From: Cyathus striatus
Lineage: Eukaryota > Basidiomycota > Agaricomycetes > Agaricales > Nidulariaceae
Length of the DNA stretch: 64,000 bases
NCBI GenBank assembly: GCA_025738555.1
Contig: JAOVFP010000012.1
Span: forward strand, 3,162,001-3,226,000
Direction of reading: 5' to 3'
Shown here: piece by piece, positions 22,204-34,180 of the stretch
Layout of the letters: the number at the start of each line of letters is the position of its first letter
Position numbering within the stretch: the stretch's first letter is position 1
Program-made: the position numbers and the translations under genes
Notes under the pieces: model-generated
Database searches by the model: none
What the model was told of the DNA's origin: nothing
What the model saw: only the letters and a program-made list of their open reading frames with translations

Positions 22204-24900
22204 AAAGTAAATAGAAGAATGGAAGAATATCCGTAACATTGTGTCCAGACAACACCCTACTAACCAATTTAAATCGCTTTAAGTTCTATATGATCATTTT
22301 CAGTTATGATTCAAATTTAGATACATTTACATTCCTTTAATATCTACATTTTAATAATGGACCATTTTCTGCTTTCACTATCACTAACGCTCCTTTATAT
22401 TTCTTTACTTACATCAACCAACATTTTAATCTGTTCTTGAACATTGGCTTTGATTAAATAAATTTGATATTATTGAAGTTATGCACAAGCGACAAGTGCA
22501 GGTGAGACCGATCGACAGGAAGCAGGCAAAGCACTGTTTGACATAGTGTAATCATGTTGTCAGATTGTGCTTCCATGCATCGCTCCCATACATTCTAATG
22601 CCTTCGATCCCCCCTCTTCACTCGCCCCCCACCCACTTCCGCTTTCCCCTACTGCCAATGCTCCACTCATCCCACATTATCACCCATGCTCTCTGTGTAT
22701 GCTCTCCCCCATATGCAACGTTCAATATATTTATAAGCTAGTTCCTTCCTGCTATCTCGCTCATTACTATCTCGCTACCACACTTCGATTGCTGCTGGAT
22801 GCGAGTCCACGGATGCGTGGCGAGCGTCGCACCTGGACTGATAGAAAGTACTACAAAACCCTAGAGCAGAGTAGTTAGTATGGTAACAGAGTAGCGAGGA
22901 CTTAGCTTAGTTGAATTAGTTATTATCATTGACACTTCCTGTCGACTTAGTAGCTTGATAGACTTAGTATGCGCGCGCCGGGTTAAAGTCAGTAAAGGGA
23001 AGGTAGAATTCTTCTCGAGTCCTAACTCGAGGTATATACACTAACGGCAATCGAAAGGGAATAACGCACGCGTGCTCTCACGTCGCCAGAGCCCAGGAAT
23101 TTGGTAAGGTAATGTAATCATATGGAATAGAAGACTAGAAACGGAAGATAACAACCGAAAGAGAAATGATAAGGTAATGAGCATATAGTGATGAAGGAGA
23201 GACCGTGCTTGAACCATGAAAGATGAATAGGACAGCTTCCCATTCCCAGTACTCCTCGAACCGATGCACGACGACGGCGACACTCTCTTGATGTTACCAC
23301 AGAACACATGACATTGGAGGTGACGATAGGCTACTCTCCCCAAAGTAGCGGAGCAGTGGACTAGGCTGCGGCTCGACAATGCGTGGTGGTGGCGGGGTGC
23401 TCTGTCGTCGGACACCGGTAGGTCGGAATATCGGAAAGAGAAAGAAGGAAGAAGGAATGTGTATCGTAGTGGAAAATGAGGGTGCTCATAATGAATTTGC
23501 AAAAAGGAAAGAACGATCGAGAGAAAATTGAAATAAAACGAACGGAAGATAATTATCCCCAACGCCTCGACCCAACTCCCTGTCCTTCCACCAATCGGAG
23601 CATAGCACGATGACGGTAAAATTCCAGTCACCGTGCCTCTGCATGCGAAGCCTCGGTCTTGAGGGCGAAACGAGAAGCTTGAGGATGAAAAGGGGTCTTG
23701 AGAGGGTGTGTAACCCTAAGCCCTAGCGTCTTGAGCCATCCGAAGGGCACAAAATGCCCAGAGAACCCGAACGTCGTCCAGAAAGGCCTTATTGGCACAC
23801 ACCGGGAGCACGAGGAGAAGTAAAAGCAGAGAGGTACTATGGAAAGCAGTAAGCGGAACACGTTATAGCGCAGGCAAGACGCGACAGCGTATACGCGCAT
23901 CACGTGTTGTTTGGCATCGGCTTCCCAATATTTGGCAAAGCTGCGCCACGTCTCTAAGTCCACACTGGAGAACGAAAACACAGAAATTTGAGTGCACTGT
24001 TTGCACAGCACGTTGTAGAACCAAGGTAAGAAAATATAAATGAGAAAATAGAAGGTTAGAGTAAGTAGAAATAGGTAATTAAAGATAAATGTGTAAATGA
24101 AACGAAGTGAATCAAATTATAAGTATAGTACTGGGTTGTACCAGTGTACCAACTACTCCCTCCACAGTACTCGACACTATTCCTGTCATCGCTGCGACTA
24201 CACTATCTTCATTAACTCCAAATTAAATAAAAGTAAAGACACTCCAAAGTAGGGTCCGGTTTTCTTAACATTTATTTAATGCTATAATATATTAGACTTG
24301 ACCTGCTTAGAGTAAATTTTTGCGGAAATAGCTGAGACAATTCATGCAGTAATAATAGCTGACAAGAGAGACTGGGCTACTGAACTGTCATATCTATATT
24401 ATACACCTTGAATAGTGAAATGAAAGATAAAATATGTCTAACAGAGCAAGCTGTGGTGAAAAAGATAGTAAATAAACAACACATTTCATACAGATGATGT
24501 GCAAGACTATTATGAATAACAACAGTATTGCATGTATAAGAATGTTGACAGAACAAGACGGTGTGCAGTTCAGCTTTTGATTGGTTTCTTGAGCTCATGA
24601 TTTAAGTATTCCTGTACTGGTTTTTCACTGCTATAGTTTTGAGCACTGAGTAGAAGTGCACTGAAATAGAGAGTGTTGAGAGATATTTGACCAGGTGAGG
24701 ATAGCAGAGATGCATTGTTTTGTAAATGAGCATGAGAAATATCTGCATAAAACATAATTACATGCAAAAACAAGGAGCATAAAAAGTGCTATACAGTCTG
24801 TCTACATATATAAATATCATCTTTATAATGTTTAAACATCTAGCATGTAGGTTTAACATATAATAACATGGAATATTTTGATTTTCAGCATATGGTAATT
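22204..24900. other. Intergenic region inside the KDZ element, no gene recognised
   Basis: A pyrimidine-rich, TATA-containing stretch (22560-22880) resembles a promoter or LTR-like segment. The ORFs at 23041-23631 (-) and 23628-24011 (-) have no features I recognise. From about 24040 the base composition turns AT-rich toward the right minisatellite. Confidence 0.4.
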
Positions 24901-24929
24901 ATGGCCACAAGTACAATAGTAATATTCAA

Positions 24930-27160
24930 TTAGAAACAATCAATGATTGTCTATGATCACCTAATACAACCATACAATAGTGATATTCATTTAGAACAAA
25001 TAAATGATTGTCTATGATCACCTAATACAACAATACCATAGTGATATTCTATTGGAGGGGATAAATAATTGTCTATGATCACCTAATACACCTATACAAT
25101 AGTGATATTCAATTAGAAAAATAAATGATTGTCTATGATTACCTAATACAACTATACAAGTGATATTTGACTGGAAAAAATAAATGATTGTCTATGATCA
25201 CTTAATACAACCACACAACAGTAATATACAATTAGAACAAGTAAATGATTGTCTATGATCACCTAATACAACTATACAATATTGATATTTGACTAGAAAA
25301 ATAAATGATTGTCTATGATCACCTAATACAACCACATAACAGTAATATACAATTAGAACAAATAAATGATTGTCTATGATCACCTAATACAACAATACAG
25401 TAGTGATATTCTATTAGATTAATAAATGATTGTCTATGATCACCTAATACAACCATACAATAGTGATATTCTATTAGAAAAAATAAATGATTGTCTATGA
25501 TCACCTAATACAACCATACAATAGTGATATTCTATTAGAATAAATAAATGATTGTCTATGATCACCTAATACAACTATACAACAGTAATATACAATTAGA
25601 ACAAATAAATGATTGTCTATGATCACCTAATACAACAATACAGTAGTAATATTCTATTAGAAAAATAAATGATTGTCTATGATCATCTAATACAACTATA
25701 CAACAGTAATATACAATTAGAACAAATAAATGATTGTCTATGATCACCTAATACAACAATACAGTAGTGATATTCTATTAGAATAAATAAATGATTGTCT
25801 ATGATCACCTAATACAACCATACAATAGTGATATTCTATTAGAATAAATAAATGATTGTCTATGATCACCTAATACAACTATATAATAGTGATATTCTAT
25901 TAGAATAAATAAATAATTGTCTATGATCACCTAATACAACCATACAATAGTGATATTCTATTAGAACAAATAAATGATTGTCTATGATCACCTAATACAA
26001 CTATACAACAGTAATATACAATTAGAACAAATAAATGATTGTCTATGATCACCTAATACAACAATACAGTAGTGATATTCAATTAGAAACAATCAATGAT
26101 TGTCTATGATCACCTAATACAACCATACAATAGTGATATTCATTTAGAACAAGTAAATGATTGTCTATGATCACCTAATACAACTATACAATATTGATAT
26201 TTGACTAGAAAAATAAATGATTGTCTATGATCACCTAATACAACCATACAATAGTGATATTCTATTAGAAAAAATAAATGATTGTCTATGATCACCTAAT
26301 ACAACAATACAATAGTGATATTCTATTAGAAAAAATAAATGATTGTCTATGATCACCTAATACAACAATACAGTAGTGATATTCTATTAGATTAATAAAT
26401 GATTGTCTATGATCACCTAATACAACCATACAATAGTGATATTCTATTAGAACAAATAAATGATTGTCTATGATCACCTAATACAACTATACAACAGTAA
26501 TATACAATTAGAACAAATAAATGATTGTCTATGATCACCTAATACAACAATACAGTAGTGATATTCAATTAGAAACAATCAATGATTGTCTATGATCACC
26601 TAATACAACCATACAATAGTGATATTCATTTAGAACAAGTAAATGATTGTCTATGATCACCTAATACAACTATACAATATTGATATTTGACTAGAAAAAT
26701 AAATGATTGTCTATGATCACCTAATACAACCATACAATAGTGATATTCTATTAGAAAAAATAAATGATTGTCTATGATCACCTAATACAACTATACAATA
26801 TTGATATTTGACTAGAATAAATAAATGATTGTCTATGATCACCTAATACAACTATACAACAGTAATATACAATTATAACAAATAAATGATTGTCTATGAT
26901 CACCTAATACAACAATACAGTAGTGATATTCTATTAGAAAAATAAATGATTGTCTATGATCATCTAATACAACTATACAACAGTAATATACAATTAGAAC
27001 AAATAAATGATTGTCCATGATCACCTAATACAACCATACAATAATAATATTCATTTAGAGCTTCAATGATTGTTTATGATCCCAATCATAAAGTGGCATG
27101 GCTTATTCGATTGGGGCAATCATATAACACTGCTGTTATATGATCAGAATGGCTGGCACT
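24930..27160 (-). repeat. Right subterminal minisatellite, inverted relative to the left one
   Basis: About 35 units near 60 bp containing AATGATTGTCTATGATCACC, TAATACAACnATACAATAG and TGATATTCTATTAGAA, the reverse complement of the 9003-10545 units. Larger blocks recur (for example around 26040-26290 and 26520-26770). It ends at 27070-27160 with the inverted copy of the left non-repeated segment, including the word CATATAACACTGCTGTTATA. Confidence 0.93.
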
Positions 27161-27169
27161 TATGCCGGC

Positions 27170-27600
27170 CAGGTAGCATGGCTTCGTCGTGTCATAGGCA
27201 GAGGGGAGGATGGGGGTGCTGGATGAAATGGTGGCTGTCGTTAGCTTGTCCTCGTCGTCCTCGTTCTCGTTTACCCACCTGATATAACCTTCGTTGTCTT
27301 CATCACCCCTCTCCCTCTCCCTTCACCGTATATTGTCCTCCCACACGCCCCCCTGCCCTACCTCATCTGTTGCTCCTTGTTCGCCTTGTGTGCCTTCGAC
27401 ATTGCCAGTGGTTGGGAAGCGGGGGCGAGAAAGAAGAGGGAAGGGGAGACAGAAGGGGAGGAAGGGAGGCGAAGGGAGATGGAAGGGAGAGCCCAGGAGA
27501 GCAGAGGATGAGTGGTGGTGGATGAGCGGAGGAAGGGTGATGGTGGACGGGCGGACGTGGCAACGTCGGAGGGTGCCGTTAACCAAAACGGTCTGACACT
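27170..27600. repeat. GC-rich and purine-rich tract near the right arm
   Basis: It begins with GCATGGCTTCGTCGTGTC and GGCAGAGGGGAGGATGGG, the words of the 8.1-9.0 kb tract in the same orientation, then becomes a G/A-rich run at about 27415-27560 capable of G-quadruplex folding. Overlapping open frames here look like low-complexity artefacts. Confidence 0.6.
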
Positions 27601-27654
27601 GCCACGTACGGCTGCATGCTTGACATATACACTGAGATATCATTCAGAAATAAC

Positions 27655-27753
27655 GCCTTTGTGGTGTAGTGGTATTAACTGCTTTAACGTGTGAATTATT
27701 TGTTTACATAATAGTATGTGAGTGCGGGTTCGATTCTTCATGGTGCCAAAATG
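27655..27753 (+). other. tRNA-like sequence with RNA polymerase III boxes (tRNA relic or SINE head)
   Basis: TGGTGTAGTGG (27662-27672) fits an A box and GGTTCGATTC (27727-27736) fits a B box, spaced a little further apart than in an intronless tRNA. The acceptor and T stems do not pair well and there is no clean 3' partner for GCCTTTG, so a functional tRNA is unlikely. Confidence 0.35.
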
Positions 27754-27814
27754 TTTTTTTAATATAAGTAAGTATGTACAGTTGCATTTACTAATATGAA
27801 AACATGGAATCATG

Positions 27815-28090
27815 TTTACCTGAATTCCATGTGAATGCCAGGTGAGTTTCACCTGGCATTCACATGGAATTCAGGTATTCACGTGTAATTCACATGAATT
27901 TCATGTGGGGTTTTTCACGTGAATTTCACCTATTCACGTTGTTCCACATGAAATTCATGTGAAGTAATTTGCAGGGGACTCCCTCAAAATCAGAGAAAAT
28001 CGAGGCCCAAAACTTCAGGTGAATTTCACATGAAATTCATGTAAAATTCACGTGAATAGGTGAAGTTCACGTGAAATTCAGGTGAAAAGG
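27815..28090. repeat. Subterminal palindromic word cluster (right)
   Basis: Multiple TTCACGTGAA and TTCACATGAA-type palindromes, including the long inverted pair around 27825-27880 (GAATTCCATGTGAATGCCAG and its reverse complement). It mirrors the cluster at 7271-7530. Confidence 0.8.
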
Positions 28091-28119
28091 GTGGGGGAGA
28101 GTAAAGACCTCACCTTGAG
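28068..28119. repeat. Right end of the 20.9-kb KDZ element with 8-bp target duplication
   Basis: Read inward from 28111 the terminus is GAGGTCTTTACTCTCCCCC, followed by ACCC, a T-run and TTCACGTGAA words. Outside it, 28112-28119 repeats ACCTTGAG from the left border. Confidence 0.75.
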
Positions 28120-28390
28120 GCACCAGTCATATATATCATGGGAGCTCAATCCATGATATTTTGCTTGGGTTATTCATTGGTAAAAGTTGGGGACTTGTGA
28201 AGTTATTTCTTCTGAGTCAGATGATAGATCTGTTGACTCAGAACTCATGTCAGAAATAGAGTCTACATCACTTTCTAAATCAGAGGCTGATCCAGATAAC
28301 ACAATAGAGCCTTCTTCATCAGATAATTCTTCATGTCCGTCATATGGGCTCTCAATAAACTCAGCATCAGAAGTTGCCATGAGCACAATT
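28120..28390 (-). pseudogene. Displaced N-terminal side of the DUF6589 gene
   Basis: On the minus strand an ATG at 28386 opens a Ser/Asp/Glu-rich stretch of 70 residues, then non-coding or spliced sequence runs to the KDZ border. Reading through the border with one duplication copy removed gives DWCLKVIIMMKAVGIDLP, which continues into the DUF6589 body at 7239 without a frame break. That the acidic ORF is the true N-terminus is inference. Confidence 0.5.
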
Positions 28391-28590
28391 TTCAGGAAGT
28401 ATTAGACTTTGTCATATGCTCTCTTGCCCCTACTTAATATGAGCTCTAACACTCAATCGTTTCTTCTTAGGTCACCTTACTGTACAACACAATTATATAA
28501 TTACAAGTTACAACTGCTAATCTGTTGTACAAAGTATTATATATCTACCAAACAAAGAGTTGACACCAAGTTGACATGTTGAATATTGGC

Positions 28591-28757
28591 CTTGATGTGA
28601 CTGCACATGCAATTGTGACAGTGATGTGACCTAGAGGTATGGATTGCAGCCCCAAATGCCCCAGACATTGTAGGAAGGCTCATGCAAGCCACAGACATAA
28701 AATTTTCAAATTCTCACAAAATTACTTCCTAAAATAGATGGGTATGAGACTACCTCA
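28591..28757 (-). repeat. Right inverted repeat of the helicase/DUF6589 element
   Basis: The reverse complement begins TGAGGTAGTCTCATACCCAT and matches 132-303 through CAATGTCTGGGGCATTTGGG and CATACCTCTAGGTCACA. It is AT-richer than its partner, with CpG sites replaced. It lies upstream of the displaced DUF6589 N-terminal side. Confidence 0.75.
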
Positions 28758-31700
28758 AGGTAAAATTAATGCACATTGATTTCTATACACTGGATTAGTA
28801 ATACATGATATAAAATCCTCACTGCAGCTTCAAAAAATATTTCAGAAATGGCTTAATATTGAAAAGTACTATTCTTGTAGCTACAGTGTTGGTCTGCTCC
28901 TTAAGACACATGATTAAGATTGGCATGTATAGCTTCACCTAAAGTATTTCTGTAAAATATAAGTATATATTCATAATACAAGGTATATTGTGAGCAATTT
29001 CACCAAGTTTTGTGGTGGTTTTGTAAGTAGCCATGTAAATGTGATAGAGATTAAAGGAGGAAATAGGTTTTCAGGCAAAACCACTCCTTGAGACAGTTCA
29101 GTCACAGGTGTGACATGGATCAACAAAATATGGTGGAAGGTCTGTCACACAGACACACATTCTTGTGCAGATTTTGTTGTTGGATTTTTTATGCCCAATG
29201 TGCTCCTCCATGAAGATGAAGTTCACTACATATGTTCCTCCTTTGGGTACCATTATGCCAGTATTCATTTGAACATGAAACCTCAATGTGGTAACAAACT
29301 AATTGGCTGCAACAATTGTCTCAAGTTAGTCATAGCCTCTGATTCTGCATCATTCATTCAATATCTCAACATCCCTTCTGCAGAAATATATCAGATTTAA
29401 TTTCAGAGGAGTGTAAAATATGGCAATGATTGAAGTACTGAGGCAGGCAGGAGGACAAAGTGTCTCAAGGAGTGGACCAACACTGTAATTAAGTACTATT
29501 AGCAGTCTAAAGGTATAAATCATGAAATTATCAATCATTATCAACTTTATTTACTGAGTTTATTAAGAGTTTATTTCACTCAAATTATAATCAATTACAG
29601 CCAGGCTGGACATGTCTGAACATGTTGAAAATGATCAGGTGACAGCAAGAACTTTGTTTCTGTTTGGTCTCAGACCTCAGGCCTTAAGCCCAGTGAAAAG
29701 GTCATCTACTAGTATCTAATGACACATAGTGAGATATAAGCTCTATACACCATCTATTGTCATCTAAGAACATATAGTCAAGAACTAAAATGAAGTCTTG
29801 GCTGTTGCATGCACTCAAATTCTTGGCTCATAGCCAAACTTTCGTTAAGTATAACTTACATAAATATCTATGCACATTGAGTAAAATCTAGGCCCATCAA
29901 TAATGCAAAGACTTTGGTAATTTTGGTTAGTATCCCCAACATAAGTTCATCATTTCTCTAATATAACTGCGGCACTTCTCACAGAGCAACTTTCTTTCTT
30001 TCTCTCCCACCAACATTACATGTGACTTCCCATATTTGCATTAAGTCATCCCTTTCCCTTTCAGATCCATTGTGTCTCAAACACAGCATCTGAATTGTTT
30101 GAGGCCAGAAAGAAGAAACACTTGTAAGTCACATTCCTTTCCATAAATCACATGTTCTACACTGACTCAGATGTTTTGTCAGTGTCATGGTCACTATATC
30201 ACTGTCAGAAGGAATTGAAATGAGTGGATGCAGGAATGTTGCTTTTGGCAGGAGTTAGGGCATGTTTGAGTTTGGCTGCAGCTGGTATGTGGTACATTGG
30301 CTCTAGGTATGTGCTTCATCACTGATGGTAGCCACATAGTAGATAGTATTACCAACATCTTGTGCATTCATGTAGTATGGTAGTAGTACTATAGTAGTAG
30401 TAGTAGTGATTTAGTCCATAGGTAAATTAGATATGTATCTCTAGTTGCATACATAATACATTTTTATTGGTTTAAATATTCCTCTTTAAAGCATATTCAA
30501 TAAGTATTGGCCTCAATAATGCAACTATATATACATAGACGAGATTACAGTACACCTATGTCACTAGATGTTGCTAGATACTGCATATAGGGAAATCTGC
30601 CATTTTTATAAGTATTATACTAGCCTAGATGAGCTTTGAGCCCCAGTAAAAAATTGGCCTAGGGATATCAAACTGTATTGTGTGAGATATAGTTTCCAGG
30701 CTTTTATCAAGGGACATCTAGGGGACTTTGCCAAGACACAAAATGAAGTCTTGGCAGAATTACACATGCAAACAGTGGGACATCTCTCAGTCATTTTCTC
30801 AACAGCATCTGGGCATTTTGAGCAATATCTGGTGTAAACTGGATTGTGAGAGTGCTATCATAAACTTTCACTTATAACATTCATTTCCCATTTCCATCAG
30901 TTGCACTTACATATATAATTGTAATGCTTACGTGTAGCATATGACAGGCCCTTTCTTTTTGTTCCCACCAACTTCCCACCAACTTCTCACACCTCACACA
31001 ATTTAACTGACACTATTTCACTCCTCTCTCACCTTATCCTCACCTATCTGCAAGCAACACCACATGTCTTGAAGTGGTCTTTCATAGGTATGTGGCATAG
31101 TATCTTTTCATCTTGACATGTAATCAACTCATTTAGTAAATGAACTCAGAACCAGCAAGGACTTTATCCAACTTCCCCATATTCCTGCCTTCAACTTTGA
31201 CTCCCAGCAATACTTTTGTCCATAATCAATTCATCATCAGTGCTCTACCTCTGATGGTTGATCCACAAGATGGTTGTTAGATTTAGGTTGTGTTGGTTGG
31301 TGAAGCAGGGTGTGCACATGTGCAAGGTATGGTTTGAGTTAATTTTCAGAAATCCATTTCTAACACTACTTTCTGTCCATTCAGTTGCATGAAGTTGAGG
31401 CTTGCACATAGTAAGTCAGTTGACATAGTGGGGCTTGGCTAGTATAGTAGTAATGTAGCATTAGATGTGTTGGATACCAACACATGTACCCCAGTAGATA
31501 AATTTCTAATATATGTGCTTTTGATTTTATTCCTATACCTGTACAAATCCTTCAGAAATGCTTCAACAGATACAGCTAGAATAAGATGAAAGCAGCACTA
31601 GATATTGCTATATTTACCAGGAAGTTAGCAGCTTAGCAAATCCAACTTATTCTTGGCATTTGTCCAGCATCAACATACTTAGATCTTACATGAAAAAAAA

Positions 31701-34180
31701 TTGTTATATTCCAGATTTTATTGTGATATCGAGTGAGATCTAGTCCTCAATACCACTGGATAGCACTTGACATCACTAGACTGACTTTTGACTGGGCCTC
31801 AAGCCTCAAGGTACCTCACCATCAAGGGCAACTCACCTCACAGCAACACTAGTCTAGAGGTTGGCCAGAAAGTCAGAACCCAAGCAGTGTTGGTAGCATT
31901 TGATTCACACACACCATGTGATGCTCAATCTTATCATCAGCCAGCAAATTGGTTGAGTCAAGCACTCAAGCACCTCCTTAAGCTGCATCTGTGATTAGAT
32001 TTGACCATGAAGGCAAAATGAAAATATCTCATCAATAACACCATACTTATGTACTTTGACAAGCACCAAAACTGAAACTTGGGACCATTGAAATTCTCAT
32101 CCATGCCTTCCACATGCACCCATCACACAATTTAATGATTAATCCTACTGTTCCAATCTACTGGGCTATCAATAATTACAGAAATAGAACAACACACACT
32201 GGTGAATCAATACCTGCCAATAATAAGTTGATCCAGCTAGGCCTTCAATGAATCATTGACATTGGTGAGACCTGATGTACCAGGCAATTCTATTGAACTA
32301 AGGATAGACTTGGAGAATCAAGGTAGGTAGTCATTCAATGAGTTTGCCAGCTGGTGTTCATATCCACATAAATGATTAAACACTGAAATAACACCTTGCT
32401 CCCTTAATGTGAGGTGTGGATCACCTTGCTTGGAAAGCAAGGTACTCTCGCACCCGAAAATGTGAAGCCTTTTTCAGTCTTCACATGATCAGTAACATGA
32501 ATGTGACAATTGCATAGCTTTGCAATGCTTAATTTGCAGTTTTCGGATTTGCAATATGACAAGATCACTCGCATTCCACAACTCTGTCACTTACAATCCC
32601 AAAAAAAATCTGAGGAAGGTACAAATTGACCCCGTACCTCATCTTCAAATTTAAACTGTCCCTGTAATTATTTTAATCGTACTACAATTGTATCAGTACT
32701 TTTTTTACCTTCCCAATAACTATCGTGGTGTTACATTTATTGCAACATCCAAGCAAGGTTCATGCCAACACAGTCAGCAATTCCCAGTTTACCAGTGTCA
32801 TCAAAAAAGGTTCAGATACATGTGTGAACTAAGTACTGTGAAATGAAGAAAACATTGGTTCTTCAATCTGCTTGATCATAAGTCTTGTGGTAAAATGATT
32901 TCATGTCTCCAAGACCCTGGCCTGATGGCACATCCGAAGGAGGACAGGGCTGCAATTGTATTGAGCAATCTGCTAGTGCATTGACATGAGGAAGTTTCTG
33001 GACAAAAGGAGAGGTCATTTTCAGGGTAGGAGTTATTTCCACATAGTACAGTGGACTATTGATTACTGTATCTTGTCGATTTCATTCCCCAACCAGACTC
33101 CATTGCAAATATTGATTGACATGACTCTCAACAAATCACAACACATCTATCTATTTGTTAGTAGATAATGCCAGTAAGTTTCCAGTAGAGTAGACTGTAA
33201 AGCTTCAATTCTTCAAAAATAGCAAACATGCTTGTACCACAAATGTACAACCATTGCAAATATGAGTAATTATTAGGTGGAATGTATGTGATAGCATGCA
33301 TGGAAGCAATTCAAAATGTCCATTGCTGCAAGTCCCAATAACTCAGACCCACAATAATCTATTCATTTAAACTTGTTGATACACACCAAATGACCATGCA
33401 AAAGGGTAAGGTTGTGAATGTGTTGTTGGATACTGTAACATTCTGACTGAATGTTCATGTTTTTTTGGCATGACAATAAACTTTGGTTCATTGTTCAGTT
33501 CAGACCAATACTTTGTGCATGACATTGACTAAATTTGTTCAAGGTGGGTATGATGTAAGGTGTAAGGGCTCATTGAAATTTTGAAACACTGAAAACAATG
33601 GACTGTAAACTGCATGTTTCTCAAACAATGATACAGTTCCTTCCATTTGAAACACTGCAGCTGACCCTAGCTTCAATTATCCCCCCAGATGTCACACATG
33701 CAACACTTTAGATGAGAAATATCTTCTGCTAATGCAAAAACACTATGTATTCTACCAATACTTGGGGAGAATATTAGAGATCTCATTTACATGTATACCA
33801 TCCTGAAAAGCATGAGAAAATTTTGAAATTTAAGCCAATATTTGTTTCACTGAACCTTTGTTCAAACCCATCCATGATGCATGACAAATGCAAAATTTGT
33901 TCAGTTCAGAAAGGTGCCATGACACATGGCTGAACATTTGGTTGAAATGATACAGTATATATAAGACAAAGTGTATCTTATTATAGATGAACAGCTGATT
34001 ATACCAACAATTTGGCTTGGAACACATTTACTCGCATGTGTCAACTGCATTGTTTTGCATATATACACTGGGTGCACAGTAACATAATAAGTGAGAAAAT
34101 ATTCAAATATTATGATAAAAAGAAGTGCACCCTTGATTACATATTTTTTCATCAAGAATTAAATAAATATGAATGAAACA
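28758..34180. other. AT-rich, CpG-depleted region without recognisable genes
   Basis: More than 5 kb with only occasional CpG dinucleotides and frequent TpG/CpA, no long open frame and no motif I can name. Two loosely similar blocks, near 29690-30110 and 30660-31080, share words such as AAAATGAAGTCTTGGC and CAGCATCTG. The pattern suggests an old, methylation-mutated transposable element. Confidence 0.5.

Larger units (their letters stand above)
7248..28111. mobile_element. Large (20.9 kb) KDZ-type DNA transposon with inverted subterminal arrays and cargo
   Basis: The element is bounded by the 8-bp duplication ACCTTGAG and by related termini. Inward from each end come a palindromic TTCACGTGAA-type cluster, a GC-rich tract, a short non-repeated inverted segment, and a minisatellite of about 60-bp units in opposite orientation on the two sides. 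Inside lie one KDZ transposase gene (-, 10748-14553), a TPR gene fragment (15620-15880) and a spliced cargo gene (19728-22171). The flanks join as one DUF6589 reading, which supports these borders independently. Zisupton-type elements are known to make 8-bp duplications. The size is unusually large for a DNA transposon. Confidence 0.78.
132..28757. mobile_element. Candidate TIR-bounded element carrying RecQ-like helicase and DUF6589 genes
   Basis: Two inverted repeats of about 170 bp (132-303 and 28591-28757) face each other and enclose two convergent broken genes, a RecQ-like helicase reading inward from the left end and a DUF6589-like gene reading inward from the right end. Their 3' ends meet at about 4886-4893. 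Subtracting the nested LTR element (1395-3950) and the nested KDZ element (7248-28111) with their target duplications leaves about 5.2 kb, a reasonable size for a two-gene transposon. No target-site duplication was found next to the repeats, so mobility is inferred only from the inverted repeats and gene layout. An inverted segmental duplication is the alternative. Confidence 0.55.

Noticed and set aside
25198..27024. Several 61-codon minus-strand frames with near-identical sequence
   Set aside because: They are translations of the minisatellite, one per few units, with no start context.
27294..27643. Overlapping Ser/Pro-rich and Arg/Gly-rich frames
   Set aside because: They lie on the two strands of a purine-rich tract and have no recognisable domain.
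7248..28111. A TET/JBP dioxygenase gene accompanying the KDZ transpos­ase, as reported for some mushroom KDZ elements
   Set aside because: I looked for the histidine-aspartate and arginine motifs of that family in the cargo region and saw none.
28174..28405. Acidic Ser/Asp-rich frames on both strands at 28.2-28.4 kb
   Set aside because: Only the minus-strand frame fits the DUF6589 gene context; the plus-strand frame is its antisense, kept open by the Ser/Asp codon bias.
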